This document shows positions 14,836 to 20,551 of a DNA stretch of 20,953 nt, piece by piece. Numbering within the stretch: position 1 is the first letter of the stretch; each line of letters opens with the position of its first letter. Source of the DNA: Deltaproteobacteria bacterium (GTDB lineage: Bacteria; Desulfobacterota; Anaeroferrophillalia; Anaeroferrophillales; Tharpellaceae). Position numbers and translations under genes: made by a program. The stretch is from positions 1 to 20,953 of the forward strand of contig JAADEO010000216.1 in NCBI GenBank assembly GCA_013153415.1. Reading direction: 5' to 3'. Under the pieces are notes generated by a model that made no database searches, was not told the origin of the DNA, and saw nothing but the letters and a program-made list of their open reading frames with translations.

Positions 14836-15651
14836 GTGCCTACTCTGGATAAAGAGATCCTGGCGGCGGTCGCCGCCGGAACCGGTTGTGGCCTGGTGCT
14901 TCTGGACGATAATGACCAGGTGACCTACTGGAGTCCTCAGATGGAGGAGATTACCAAACTCGGGTCCGAGCAGATCGTTGGCCGGCCTTGGGAAGGACTG
15001 TTGCTGCCCTCCGGTTTCGCTCCGGACGAGGACGATAATTCGCTGCCGGAAATGGTAAATGCCGATCAGGCTCTGCCCGGAATGACTTTCCATGATTTTC
15101 CGGGCGGCAAGGTCGGGGTTTTGCGCCTGGTTTCCAATCCGGTCTTCTCGGACAGTGAAACCTTTCCCTTTTTCATCTCGGAAACCCCTTCCGGCATTCC
15201 CAACCAGCGGGCCCTGCTCGATCTCCTGCGTCGTCAGCTGGCCTACCAGGAACGTTACCGGGTCTCCTTTTCCCTGCTTTTCCTGCGGATCAAGAATTAC
15301 CATACCTTCATCGAAGTTCTAGGCCCGGAAGACTGGGAAATAACCAACCGGGCGGTTTTCGATCAGTTGAGCGCCTACGTGCGGATGACCGACAGCGTCG
15401 GGCTCTATGACGATGCCACCTTCTGGGCCATCCTGACCAATTCCTCCGTCGAGGGCAGCCGGGTGGTGGCCGACAAGATCAAACGTCTGATCAGCACCAT
15501 GCAGGTCAGCGGTCTCGATGTCTTTCTGGACGCCGCGGTCGGCGGGGTCTGCGCCCGCGAGGGCGAGAGTGTGGATGATTTGCTGGTCCGGGGACAGGCT
15601 GAACTCGACAAGGCGGTTCAGGATGCGACCGGGATATCCTTTTCGGGATAG
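14836..15651 (+). CDS. PAS domain protein with degenerate GGDEF domain
   Basis: This is a 271-residue soluble protein. Residues about 8-105 look like a PAS sensor domain (GLVLLDDNDQVTYWSPQMEEIT-LGSEQIVGRPW). Residues about 115-268 follow the GGDEF fold. TPSGIPNQRALLDLL stands where diguanylate cyclases have D-LTGLPNRRAL, and the LLFLRIKNYHTF strand is kept. The catalytic GGDEF signature is replaced by LYDDATFW (190-197), so cyclase activity is very unlikely. The start is GTG 14836 with GGAGAA (14825-14830) 5 nt before it. The stop is 3 bp before the MqnB-like gene, so the two are almost certainly co-transcribed. A sensory or scaffolding role is inferred. Confidence 0.75.
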   Translation: MPTLDKEILAAVAAGTGCGLVLLDDNDQVTYWSPQMEEITKLGSEQIVGRPWEGLLLPSGFAPDEDDNSLPEMVNADQALPGMTFHDFPGGKVGVLRLVSNPVFSDSETFPFFISETPSGIPNQRALLDLLRRQLAYQERYRVSFSLLFLRIKNYHTFIEVLGPEDWEITNRAVFDQLSAYVRMTDSVGLYDDATFWAILTNSSVEGSRVVADKIKRLISTMQVSGLDVFLDAAVGGVCAREGESVDDLLVRGQAELDKAVQDATGISFSG

Positions 15652-15654
15652 GTT

Positions 15655-16305
15655 ATGCTGCTGATCACGGCCGCCGTTATCGAGGAGTTGCGGCCTCTGC
15701 TCGAAGATTCCCTTTTCATCCCGCTGGCGGACGATATCTTCCGGCACGCCTCGAAGCCGGTGCTGGCCGCGGCGGCCGGGATCGGTCTGGTCGATTTCAC
15801 TGCCGGGCTCGAAGAGCTTTTCTCCCGTTTCAGGATCAGCCGGGCGCTTCTGACCGGCACCTGCGGAGTCTACCCTGCCGCCGGCGACCGCTTTCCGCTG
15901 AAAAGCCTGGTCTCCCCGCTGCGGATCACCCTCGGAGACGCATCCGAGATCGCCGGTTCCGGCTATTTCCCCGGGCCCATGGCCTGTCGCTGCGAACTCG
16001 ATGAGGCATCCGTCGCCGGTCTGCTGCCGGGAACGGAACCGGGCGGCCATTGCCTGACGCTGGCCTCGATCACCTCCGACGATGCTGCCGCCCGCCGGGC
16101 CGGAGAGTTCTATCGGGTCGATTTCGAACAGATGGAGGCCTTCTCTTTCGCCCGGGTCTGCCAGCGCCGCGAAATCCCCGCGGCGCTGCTCCTGGCGGTC
16201 GCCAACCTCGTCGGTTCCCGGGGCCACCGGCAGTGGCGGGAAAATGCCGGAGCCTGCGCCGAGGTCTGCGCCCGGGCCCTGAAAACCCGGCTGGATTTGC
16301 CGTAA
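15655..16305 (+). CDS. mqnB: futalosine hydrolase-like nucleosidase (MqnB)
   Basis: This is a 216-residue member of the nucleoside phosphorylase/MTAN superfamily. GTCGVYPAAGD (68-78) matches the GIAGAY-GD loop, EQMEAFSFARVC (158-169) the NMEG-A region, and ANLVGSRGHRQWRENA (183-198) the SN-VG-RD--W signature of futalosine hydrolases. MqnB releases hypoxanthine from futalosine in the alternative menaquinone pathway, which Geobacter-like anaerobes use. The Asp usual after the Arg in the last motif is Gly here, and the protein is divergent overall, so another nucleosidase role is possible. Its 3-bp spacing from the PAS/GGDEF-like gene suggests an operon. No other mqn gene is in the window. Confidence 0.72.
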   Translation: MLLITAAVIEELRPLLEDSLFIPLADDIFRHASKPVLAAAAGIGLVDFTAGLEELFSRFRISRALLTGTCGVYPAAGDRFPLKSLVSPLRITLGDASEIAGSGYFPGPMACRCELDEASVAGLLPGTEPGGHCLTLASITSDDAAARRAGEFYRVDFEQMEAFSFARVCQRREIPAALLLAVANLVGSRGHRQWRENAGACAEVCARALKTRLDLP

Positions 16306-16320
16306 ATGGTGTATTTTTAC

Positions 16321-16350
16321 TTGTCAAGACGCCGGTTTTTGTGCTATCAG
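16321..16350 (+). promoter_or_regulatory. candidate tRNA-Arg promoter
   Basis: TTGTCA (16321-16326) and TATCAG (16345-16350) are 18 bp apart. A GGGG-rich discriminator follows, as in many stable-RNA promoters. Transcription would start about 17 nt before the mature tRNA. Confidence 0.45.
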
Positions 16351-16373
16351 GGGCATCCTTTCGGAATGAGTCA

Positions 16374-16450
<77 letters not shown>

Positions 16451-16458
16451 TGAGAATC

Positions 16459-16494
16459 AAGGGTCAGCTGAAACGGTCAGCTGACCCTTTTTTT
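16459..16494 (+). terminator. intrinsic terminator after tRNA-Arg
   Basis: A perfect 13-bp stem (16459-16471 with 16477-16489, core GGGTCAGCTGA/TCAGCTGACCC) has the 5-nt loop AACGG and runs into a T-tract to 16494. It begins 9 nt after the tRNA CCA. Confidence 0.95.
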
Positions 16495-16758
16495 GTTTGC
16501 ATCGGCTGCCGGGAGGAGATATTCTTCGGATGCAATGAAAGAGGTCGTTTCCTGATTCCGCTACCAAGTGGCCGGCCAAGTAACCGGACAAGTACAAGTA
16601 ACCGGACAAGTGGCCTCTTGCCGTTGCTGTGCGGAAAGAATTTTTTTTCGTCGCTGCCGGTCGGCGAACTCACGCTTTCGTTTCCTTCTGTTATCTGTGC
16701 GTCAGGTTCGATGAACTCGTAACGAGTCGAAAATCACGTAAGATACAGGAGAATGAAA
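16495..16758. other. gene-free stretch between the tRNA terminator and the DUF1232 gene
   Basis: No credible gene is found here on either strand. From left to right it holds unassigned sequence, the 12-bp repeat array (16565-16618), a run of eight T near 16640-16649, a small inverted repeat around 16707-16731 (TTCGA and CTCG arms against CGAG and TCGAA) and the CAGGAG ribosome site (16746-16751). No convincing sigma-70 promoter was recognised, although the DUF1232-to-umuD run needs one somewhere. Confidence 0.6.
16565..16618 (+). repeat. short tandem array of a 12-bp unit, CAAGTRRCCGGM
   Basis: The units are CAAGTGGCCGGC (16565-16576), CAAGTAACCGGA (16577-16588), a half unit CAAGTA (16589-16594), CAAGTAACCGGA (16595-16606) and CAAGTGGCCTCT (16607-16618). 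The array is nearly symmetric: the outer units carry GG and the inner units AA at positions 6-7. It lies between the tRNA terminator and the DUF1232 gene and is not part of any credible reading frame. Confidence 0.85.
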
Positions 16759-17139
16759 ATGAGTCTGTCACCAGCGGAGCAGGACCAGGCGGTAAGATTG
16801 GCGCGGAAACTGGCCGGGGAGTTCGATTCCCGGCAGGCCCTGAGATTTATCCGGGCCCATCGGGACAAGAAGTGGTATGATGATTTCATCGATCTCTGGG
16901 AGATGATCACCGACCCTGAATTCCGGCTGGCGCCGGCCGCCCTGGCCACCGCCGCCGGAGCCCTCGCCTACGTGGTCTTCCCGGCTGATATCATTCCCGA
17001 TTTCATTCCCTGCATCGCCTGGCTCGATGACCTGTTCATCCTGGGCTGGGCCATGCGGAACCTTGCCGGGGAACTGGCCCTGTATCGGGAGTTCTGTCTT
17101 TCCCGGCAGATCATGAGAAGCGAGAGTCGCGCCGCCTAG
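16759..17139 (+). CDS. DUF1232 (YkvA-like) small membrane protein
   Basis: The product has 126 residues. The DUF1232 signature ALAYVVFPADIIPDFIPCIAWLDDLFIL spans about residues 68-95; its hydrophobic stretch with the conserved D-IPD and LDD acidic residues is diagnostic. The N-terminal half is charged and helical. The family function is unknown. Two in-frame ATGs exist. CAGGAG (16746-16751) is 1 nt before the first (16753) and 7 nt before the second (16759), so the second is chosen. It is followed after 16 bp by the WYL regulator gene and may be the first gene of that cluster. Confidence 0.82.
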   Translation: MSLSPAEQDQAVRLARKLAGEFDSRQALRFIRAHRDKKWYDDFIDLWEMITDPEFRLAPAALATAAGALAYVVFPADIIPDFIPCIAWLDDLFILGWAMRNLAGELALYREFCLSRQIMRSESRAA

Positions 17140-17155
17140 GGACGGGTGAGAGCTG

Positions 17156-18103
17156 ATGGGCAAACCGGAATACGATAAGGCGATGTACCGCCTGACGACG
17201 ATCATCTGCCGTCTCAACGTCGGCGAAGCGCTCGATGTCCGGGATCTGGCGGAGGAGTTCGGGGTCAGTCTCAGGACCATCCAGAAGGACCTGAACGAGC
17301 GCTTGAGCCATCTGCCGATCGAACGGCGCCGGGAAGACGGCCGTTACCGTTTCATCGACGGCTACCGGTTGCGGGGCACGGGCGAGCCCGACGCCATTCT
17401 GGTGGCCGACCTGCTGGCGGCCATGATCCGCAATGTCAATCCCGAATACTCGAAGATCGCGGATCATTTTCTCCGGGGCCGGAGCTTCAGCACTTCCTGC
17501 TTCCTCTTCCATCTCGATATCGAGGATATCTCGGCCCACGGAGACGCTTTCCGGCTGCTCAACCAGGCCGTGGCCCTGCGTCAGCAGGTGAGCTTCACCT
17601 ATCTCAACAACCGGGATGAGAGCCGGGAATATACCGTCCATCCCTATCGCCTGGCCAATCTCAGGGGATTCTGGTACCTGTTGGCCTGGGATCTGGCGGC
17701 CGACCGGCTCAAAAGCTTCATTTTCAAAAAGATCTCTTCTCCGATGATCCATCCCGGCAACTACAGGGCCAATCCCAAAGTGCTCGAGGAGCTGGAGAAT
17801 ATCTCCACCGAAATCTCCAGCCCTTGGGTCAGCGACGAGTGCCGGACGGTAAGACTGAAAATCACCGGCCGGGCCCGGGTCTATCTCGAGCGCAATCCGC
17901 CCTCTTCCCTGACGATCGAGAGCCGGGAGCCGGAGCACCTGCTGGCCTCGATGACCTATTACAGCGATTCCGAGGTCCTGATCCTGGTCAAGCAGTGGCT
18001 GCCGGATATCTTCATCCTGGACCAGGAACGGTTGGCGGAAAAACTGAAATCGGACCTGGAAGCCTATTGCCGGTCCGTTGCAGCGACTGGGGCCGGAGCA
18101 TGA
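17156..18103 (+). CDS. WYL-domain transcriptional regulator
   Basis: The 315-residue protein has an N-terminal DeoR-like helix-turn-helix (about 10-60, ALDVRDLAEEFGVSLRTIQKDLNERL). A WYL ligand-sensing domain follows (about 135-205) with the name-giving motif as FWYLLAWD (172-179) and the downstream LKSFIFKKI. A C-terminal WCX-like extension runs to the end. WYL regulators sense nucleic-acid or nucleotide-derived ligands; PafB/PafC of mycobacteria activate DNA-damage genes without LexA, and others control phage-defence loci. GGTGAG (17145-17150) precedes ATG 17156 by 5 nt. The stop overlaps the next start by 4 nt (ATGA), so the SLOG protein is made with it. Control of the following umuC-umuD genes is inferred from position. 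Confidence 0.88.
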   Translation: MGKPEYDKAMYRLTTIICRLNVGEALDVRDLAEEFGVSLRTIQKDLNERLSHLPIERRREDGRYRFIDGYRLRGTGEPDAILVADLLAAMIRNVNPEYSKIADHFLRGRSFSTSCFLFHLDIEDISAHGDAFRLLNQAVALRQQVSFTYLNNRDESREYTVHPYRLANLRGFWYLLAWDLAADRLKSFIFKKISSPMIHPGNYRANPKVLEELENISTEISSPWVSDECRTVRLKITGRARVYLERNPPSSLTIESREPEHLLASMTYYSDSEVLILVKQWLPDIFILDQERLAEKLKSDLEAYCRSVAATGAGA

Positions 18104-18594
18104 AGACGCCAGTGCGTAAAGTGATTTCCGGAGGCCAGACCGGGGCCGATCGGGCCGGGCTCGATGCCGCCATCGAGTCGTCTCTTCCTATCGGAGGCTG
18201 GTGCCCGCGGGGCCGCCGGGCCGAGGATGTCCCGATCGCTGTGCGCTATCCCCTGCAAGAGACCGATTCGGCCGCCTACCGGGTGCGGACCGAACTCAAT
18301 GTCCGGGACTCCGACGGCACCCTGGTATTCACCGTCGGCCCTCCATCCGGCGGGACGGCCCTGACCATCGAAAAAGCCCGTCTTTTCGCCAAACCCTGCC
18401 TGGTGGTCGATCTGGAGCGAAACGGGGATCCCCGGGTCGTGGAAGACTGGTTGCGGGAGAACGAAATCGAGGTTCTGAATATCGCCGGTCCGCGGGAAAG
18501 CAACTTCCCGGGCATTTACGAGCGGGCGAAGAGCTTTCTGCGCGCGCTTTTCCGGGCCGGCGGCGGGGATCTCTCCGCTGACGGGACGTGTTGA
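18100..18594 (+). CDS. SLOG-type 'putative molybdenum carrier' protein
   Basis: The 164-residue protein matches the family called putative molybdenum carrier, a branch of the SLOG/lysine-decarboxylase-like Rossmann folds. Motifs: VISGGQTGADRAGLDAAIE (8-26), GGWCPRGRRAED (32-43), YPLQET (50-55), RTELNVRDSDGTLVF (63-77) and GGTALTIEKAR (84-94). The Gly-rich GGQTGAD and GGT loops are typical nucleotide- or phosphate-binding elements. The name comes from structural similarity to a molybdenum cofactor carrier and is not proof of molybdenum binding. SLOG proteins are often proposed to bind nucleotide signals. The frame is open upstream to 17824, but that part is out of frame within the WYL gene; ATG 18100 gives the ATGA overlap. 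Confidence 0.85.
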   Translation: MKTPVRKVISGGQTGADRAGLDAAIESSLPIGGWCPRGRRAEDVPIAVRYPLQETDSAAYRVRTELNVRDSDGTLVFTVGPPSGGTALTIEKARLFAKPCLVVDLERNGDPRVVEDWLRENEIEVLNIAGPRESNFPGIYERAKSFLRALFRAGGGDLSADGTC

Positions 18595-18644
18595 TCGCTG
18601 CCGGTGGTGGTTGCTGACGCGCTTTTGTTTCCCGGGAGCAGATG

Positions 18645-19925
18645 ATGCCGATTTTCGCCCTGGTCGACTGCAATAATTTCTATGTCTCCTGCGAGCGGGT
18701 CTTCAATCCGAGGCTTGTCGGCCGGCCGGTGATCGTGCTCTCCAACAACGACGGTTGCGCGGTGGCCCGTTCGAACGAGGCCAAGGCCCTCGGCATCGGC
18801 ATGGGGGAGCCCGCCTTCAAGCTCGAGGAGATCATCCGCAAGCATGGGGTCGAGGTTTTTTCTTCCAACTACGCCCTGTACGGCGATATGTCGCGCCGGG
18901 TGATGCGGACCCTGGCCCGGTTCACGCCGGCGCTGGAGGTCTACTCGATCGACGAGGCCTTTCTCGATCTCGACGGTTTCGCCCGCCGGGACCTGGATAT
19001 GTACGGCCGCGAAATCAAAAGCACCGTGGAACGCTGGACGGGTATTCCCATCTCGGTCGGGATCGCGCCGACCAAGACCCTGGCCAAGCTCGCCGCCCAT
19101 CTGGCCAAACGCTCGGCTAAAGCCGCGGGCGTGCTCGATCTGAGCGGGCCGGAATACCGGGACCGGGCTCTGGCCGCGGTTCCGGTCGGCAAGGTCTGGG
19201 GCGTCGGTCGGCGTCTGGAAGAATATCTGCGCGGCCACGGTATCGATAACGCTCTGGCCTTGAAGAATGCCGCTCCGGAACTGCTCCGGCGCAAGATGGG
19301 GGTGGTCGGCCTGCGCCTGCGGGACGAGCTCAATGGTATCTGTCGCTATCCTCTGGAGGAGGCCCCGCCGCGGAAACAGTCGGTCACGGTCTCCCGGACC
19401 TTCAAGGGGGAGATCGCTTCACTGACCGAGCTCGCGGAGGCGGTCTCCGCCTATGCCGCCGCCGGGGCCGAGAAACTGCGGGCCCAGAGGTCGGTGGCCG
19501 GAGTGCTGGTCGTCTATCTCATGACCAACCGTTTCAAAAATGACTATCTCTACGACAGCGCTACCATCAGACTGCCGGTAAAAAGCAGCTACACGGCGGA
19601 GCTGATCGGCCGCGCGCTCGAGGGTTTGCGCAAAATCCATCGCCCGGGCCGAAGCTACAAGAAGGCCGGCATCCTTCTCCAGGATCTGGGACGGGAAGAT
19701 ATGGTCCAGGCCAGTTTCTTCGATCCGGTCGACCGGCGCAAGGCGGCCCGGTTGATGCAGGCCGTCGATACGGTCAACGGGCGCATGGGGTCCGGAACCG
19801 TGAACTATGCGGCGGCTGCCGGTCTCATGCCGGGGAGTTGTCGGAGTTGGAAAACCTCTTTCAAACGGCTTTCAGGCTCCTTTACTACCAACTGGAAGCA
19901 GTTGCCGGAGGTGAACTGCGGATGA
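18645..19925 (+). CDS. umuC: DNA polymerase V catalytic subunit UmuC
   Basis: This Y-family translesion polymerase has 426 residues. It starts FALVDCNNFYVSCERVF, with the catalytic Asp and steric-gate Tyr. It then has VLSNNDGCAVARSNEAKALGI, the catalytic SIDE (near residues 101-104), GIAPTKTLAKLA, helix-hairpin-helix region VWGVGRRLEEYL, and the little finger domain. The C-terminal W-x-TTNWKQLPEV end is typical of UmuC. QASFF may serve as the beta-clamp motif. ATG 18642 and 18645 are adjacent; GGGAG (18634-18638) favours 18645. UmuC needs processed UmuD, encoded immediately downstream with a 4-nt overlap. No LexA-type palindrome is seen in the 50 bp before it. Confidence 0.96.
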   Translation: MPIFALVDCNNFYVSCERVFNPRLVGRPVIVLSNNDGCAVARSNEAKALGIGMGEPAFKLEEIIRKHGVEVFSSNYALYGDMSRRVMRTLARFTPALEVYSIDEAFLDLDGFARRDLDMYGREIKSTVERWTGIPISVGIAPTKTLAKLAAHLAKRSAKAAGVLDLSGPEYRDRALAAVPVGKVWGVGRRLEEYLRGHGIDNALALKNAAPELLRRKMGVVGLRLRDELNGICRYPLEEAPPRKQSVTVSRTFKGEIASLTELAEAVSAYAAAGAEKLRAQRSVAGVLVVYLMTNRFKNDYLYDSATIRLPVKSSYTAELIGRALEGLRKIHRPGRSYKKAGILLQDLGREDMVQASFFDPVDRRKAARLMQAVDTVNGRMGSGTVNYAAAAGLMPGSCRSWKTSFKRLSGSFTTNWKQLPEVNCG

Positions 19926-20353
19926 AAACGATAGTCGAAGAGATCTACCGGTCCGACCGGACCACCTCCGGCGAACGGCCCCTTTTCCTGGTGCCGGTAG
20001 CCGCCGGCTTTCCTTCGCCGGCCGACGACTATATCGAGCATCAGCTCGATCTCAACCGTCATCTCATCAAGCACCCGGCGGCGACCTTCTTCGTCCGGGT
20101 CAAGGGCGATTCGATGATCGATGCCGGGATCCGTTCCGGCGATATCCTGATCGTCGACCGGGCCCTGGAACCGGTCGACGGGAAGGTGGTGATCGCCGTG
20201 ATCGACGGCGAGCTGACCGTAAAGAGAATCCGGGTGATCGACGAAAAACTCTACCTGGTGCCGGAAAACCGCGAGTTCAGTCCCACCGAGATCACGCCCG
20301 CCATGGATTTCACCGTCTGGGGCGTGGTCGTTTATGTCATCCACGCTCTTTAG
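19922..20353 (+). CDS. umuD: UmuD, self-cleaving subunit of DNA polymerase V
   Basis: The 143-residue protein has the S24/LexA-like peptidase organisation of UmuD. The predicted autocleavage bond is Ala28-Gly29 in VAAGFPSPADDYIE, the nucleophile is Ser64 in VKGDSMIDAGI and the general base is Lys101 in GELTVKRI. The C-terminus FTVWGVVVYVIHAL matches the E. coli ending. RecA-stimulated cleavage to UmuD' would activate UmuC. An open ATG at 19838 lies inside umuC and would add a non-homologous extension; ATG 19922, in the ATGA overlap with umuC, gives the normal length. The order umuC-umuD is the reverse of E. coli. Confidence 0.95.
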   Translation: MKTIVEEIYRSDRTTSGERPLFLVPVAAGFPSPADDYIEHQLDLNRHLIKHPAATFFVRVKGDSMIDAGIRSGDILIVDRALEPVDGKVVIAVIDGELTVKRIRVIDEKLYLVPENREFSPTEITPAMDFTVWGVVVYVIHAL

Positions 20354-20413
20354 AAAGAGAGAGCTGGTTTTGGTTCGAAGCTTTTTTCGAAGGTTTTGCC
20401 GGCTTTTCTCTTT
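20354..20413 (+). terminator. large hairpin right after umuD, possible terminator
   Basis: AAAGAGA-GA-GCTGG (20354-20367) pairs with CCGGC-T-TTTCTCTTT (20399-20413), with one bulge and two G-U pairs. An inner TTCGAA (20374-20379)/TTCGAA (20386-20391) hairpin sits inside. It begins at the base after the stop codon. The 3' arm is pyrimidine-rich but no long T-tract follows, so termination is likely but not certain. Confidence 0.5.
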
Positions 20414-20436
20414 ACGGGGACGGTCGGGGGCGGAAT

Positions 20437-20465
20437 TTGCCAATTGATTGATGATCGGTTATGTT
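20437..20465 (+). promoter_or_regulatory. candidate promoter of the right-edge exported-protein gene
   Basis: TTGCCA (20437-20442, five of six) and TATGTT (20460-20465, four of six) are 17 bp apart. Transcription would start near 20472, at the tandem TCTGTCAGA palindromes. Confidence 0.45.
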
Positions 20466-20473
20466 TGATTGTA

Positions 20474-20493
20474 TCTGTCAGATTTCTGTCAGA
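20474..20493 (+). promoter_or_regulatory. tandem palindromes TCTGTCAGA, operator-like
   Basis: The 9-bp palindrome TCTG-T-CAGA occurs at 20474-20482 and 20485-20493. The spacing is 11 bp, about one helical turn, and a partial third arm TTTCAGA follows at 20494-20500. They lie on the predicted transcription start, where a bound dimer could repress. Confidence 0.5.
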
Positions 20494-20551
20494 TTTCAGA
20501 CGAATTTCAGGGCGGCGAAAGAGCCTGGTCGGAAATGTCAGGGAGGAAGAG

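Noticed and set aside
16565..16618. CRISPR array
   Set aside because: The units are 12 bp and contiguous, without unique spacers, and no cas gene is present.
17824..18099. A longer N-terminus for the SLOG protein
   Set aside because: The extension lies out of frame inside the WYL coding region and matches nothing; the family starts at the KVISGGQTGAD segment just after ATG 18100.
18595..18644. A LexA box (E. coli type CTGT-N8-ACAG or GGTT-type) upstream of umuC
   Set aside because: Neither arm pair is present with correct spacing; only a GGTTGC half-site-like string occurs.
19838..19921. An earlier UmuD start inside umuC
   Set aside because: UmuD of normal length begins at 19922. The umuC frame across the same bases gives the typical TT-W--LP-V end of UmuC, so the added residues are a shadow.
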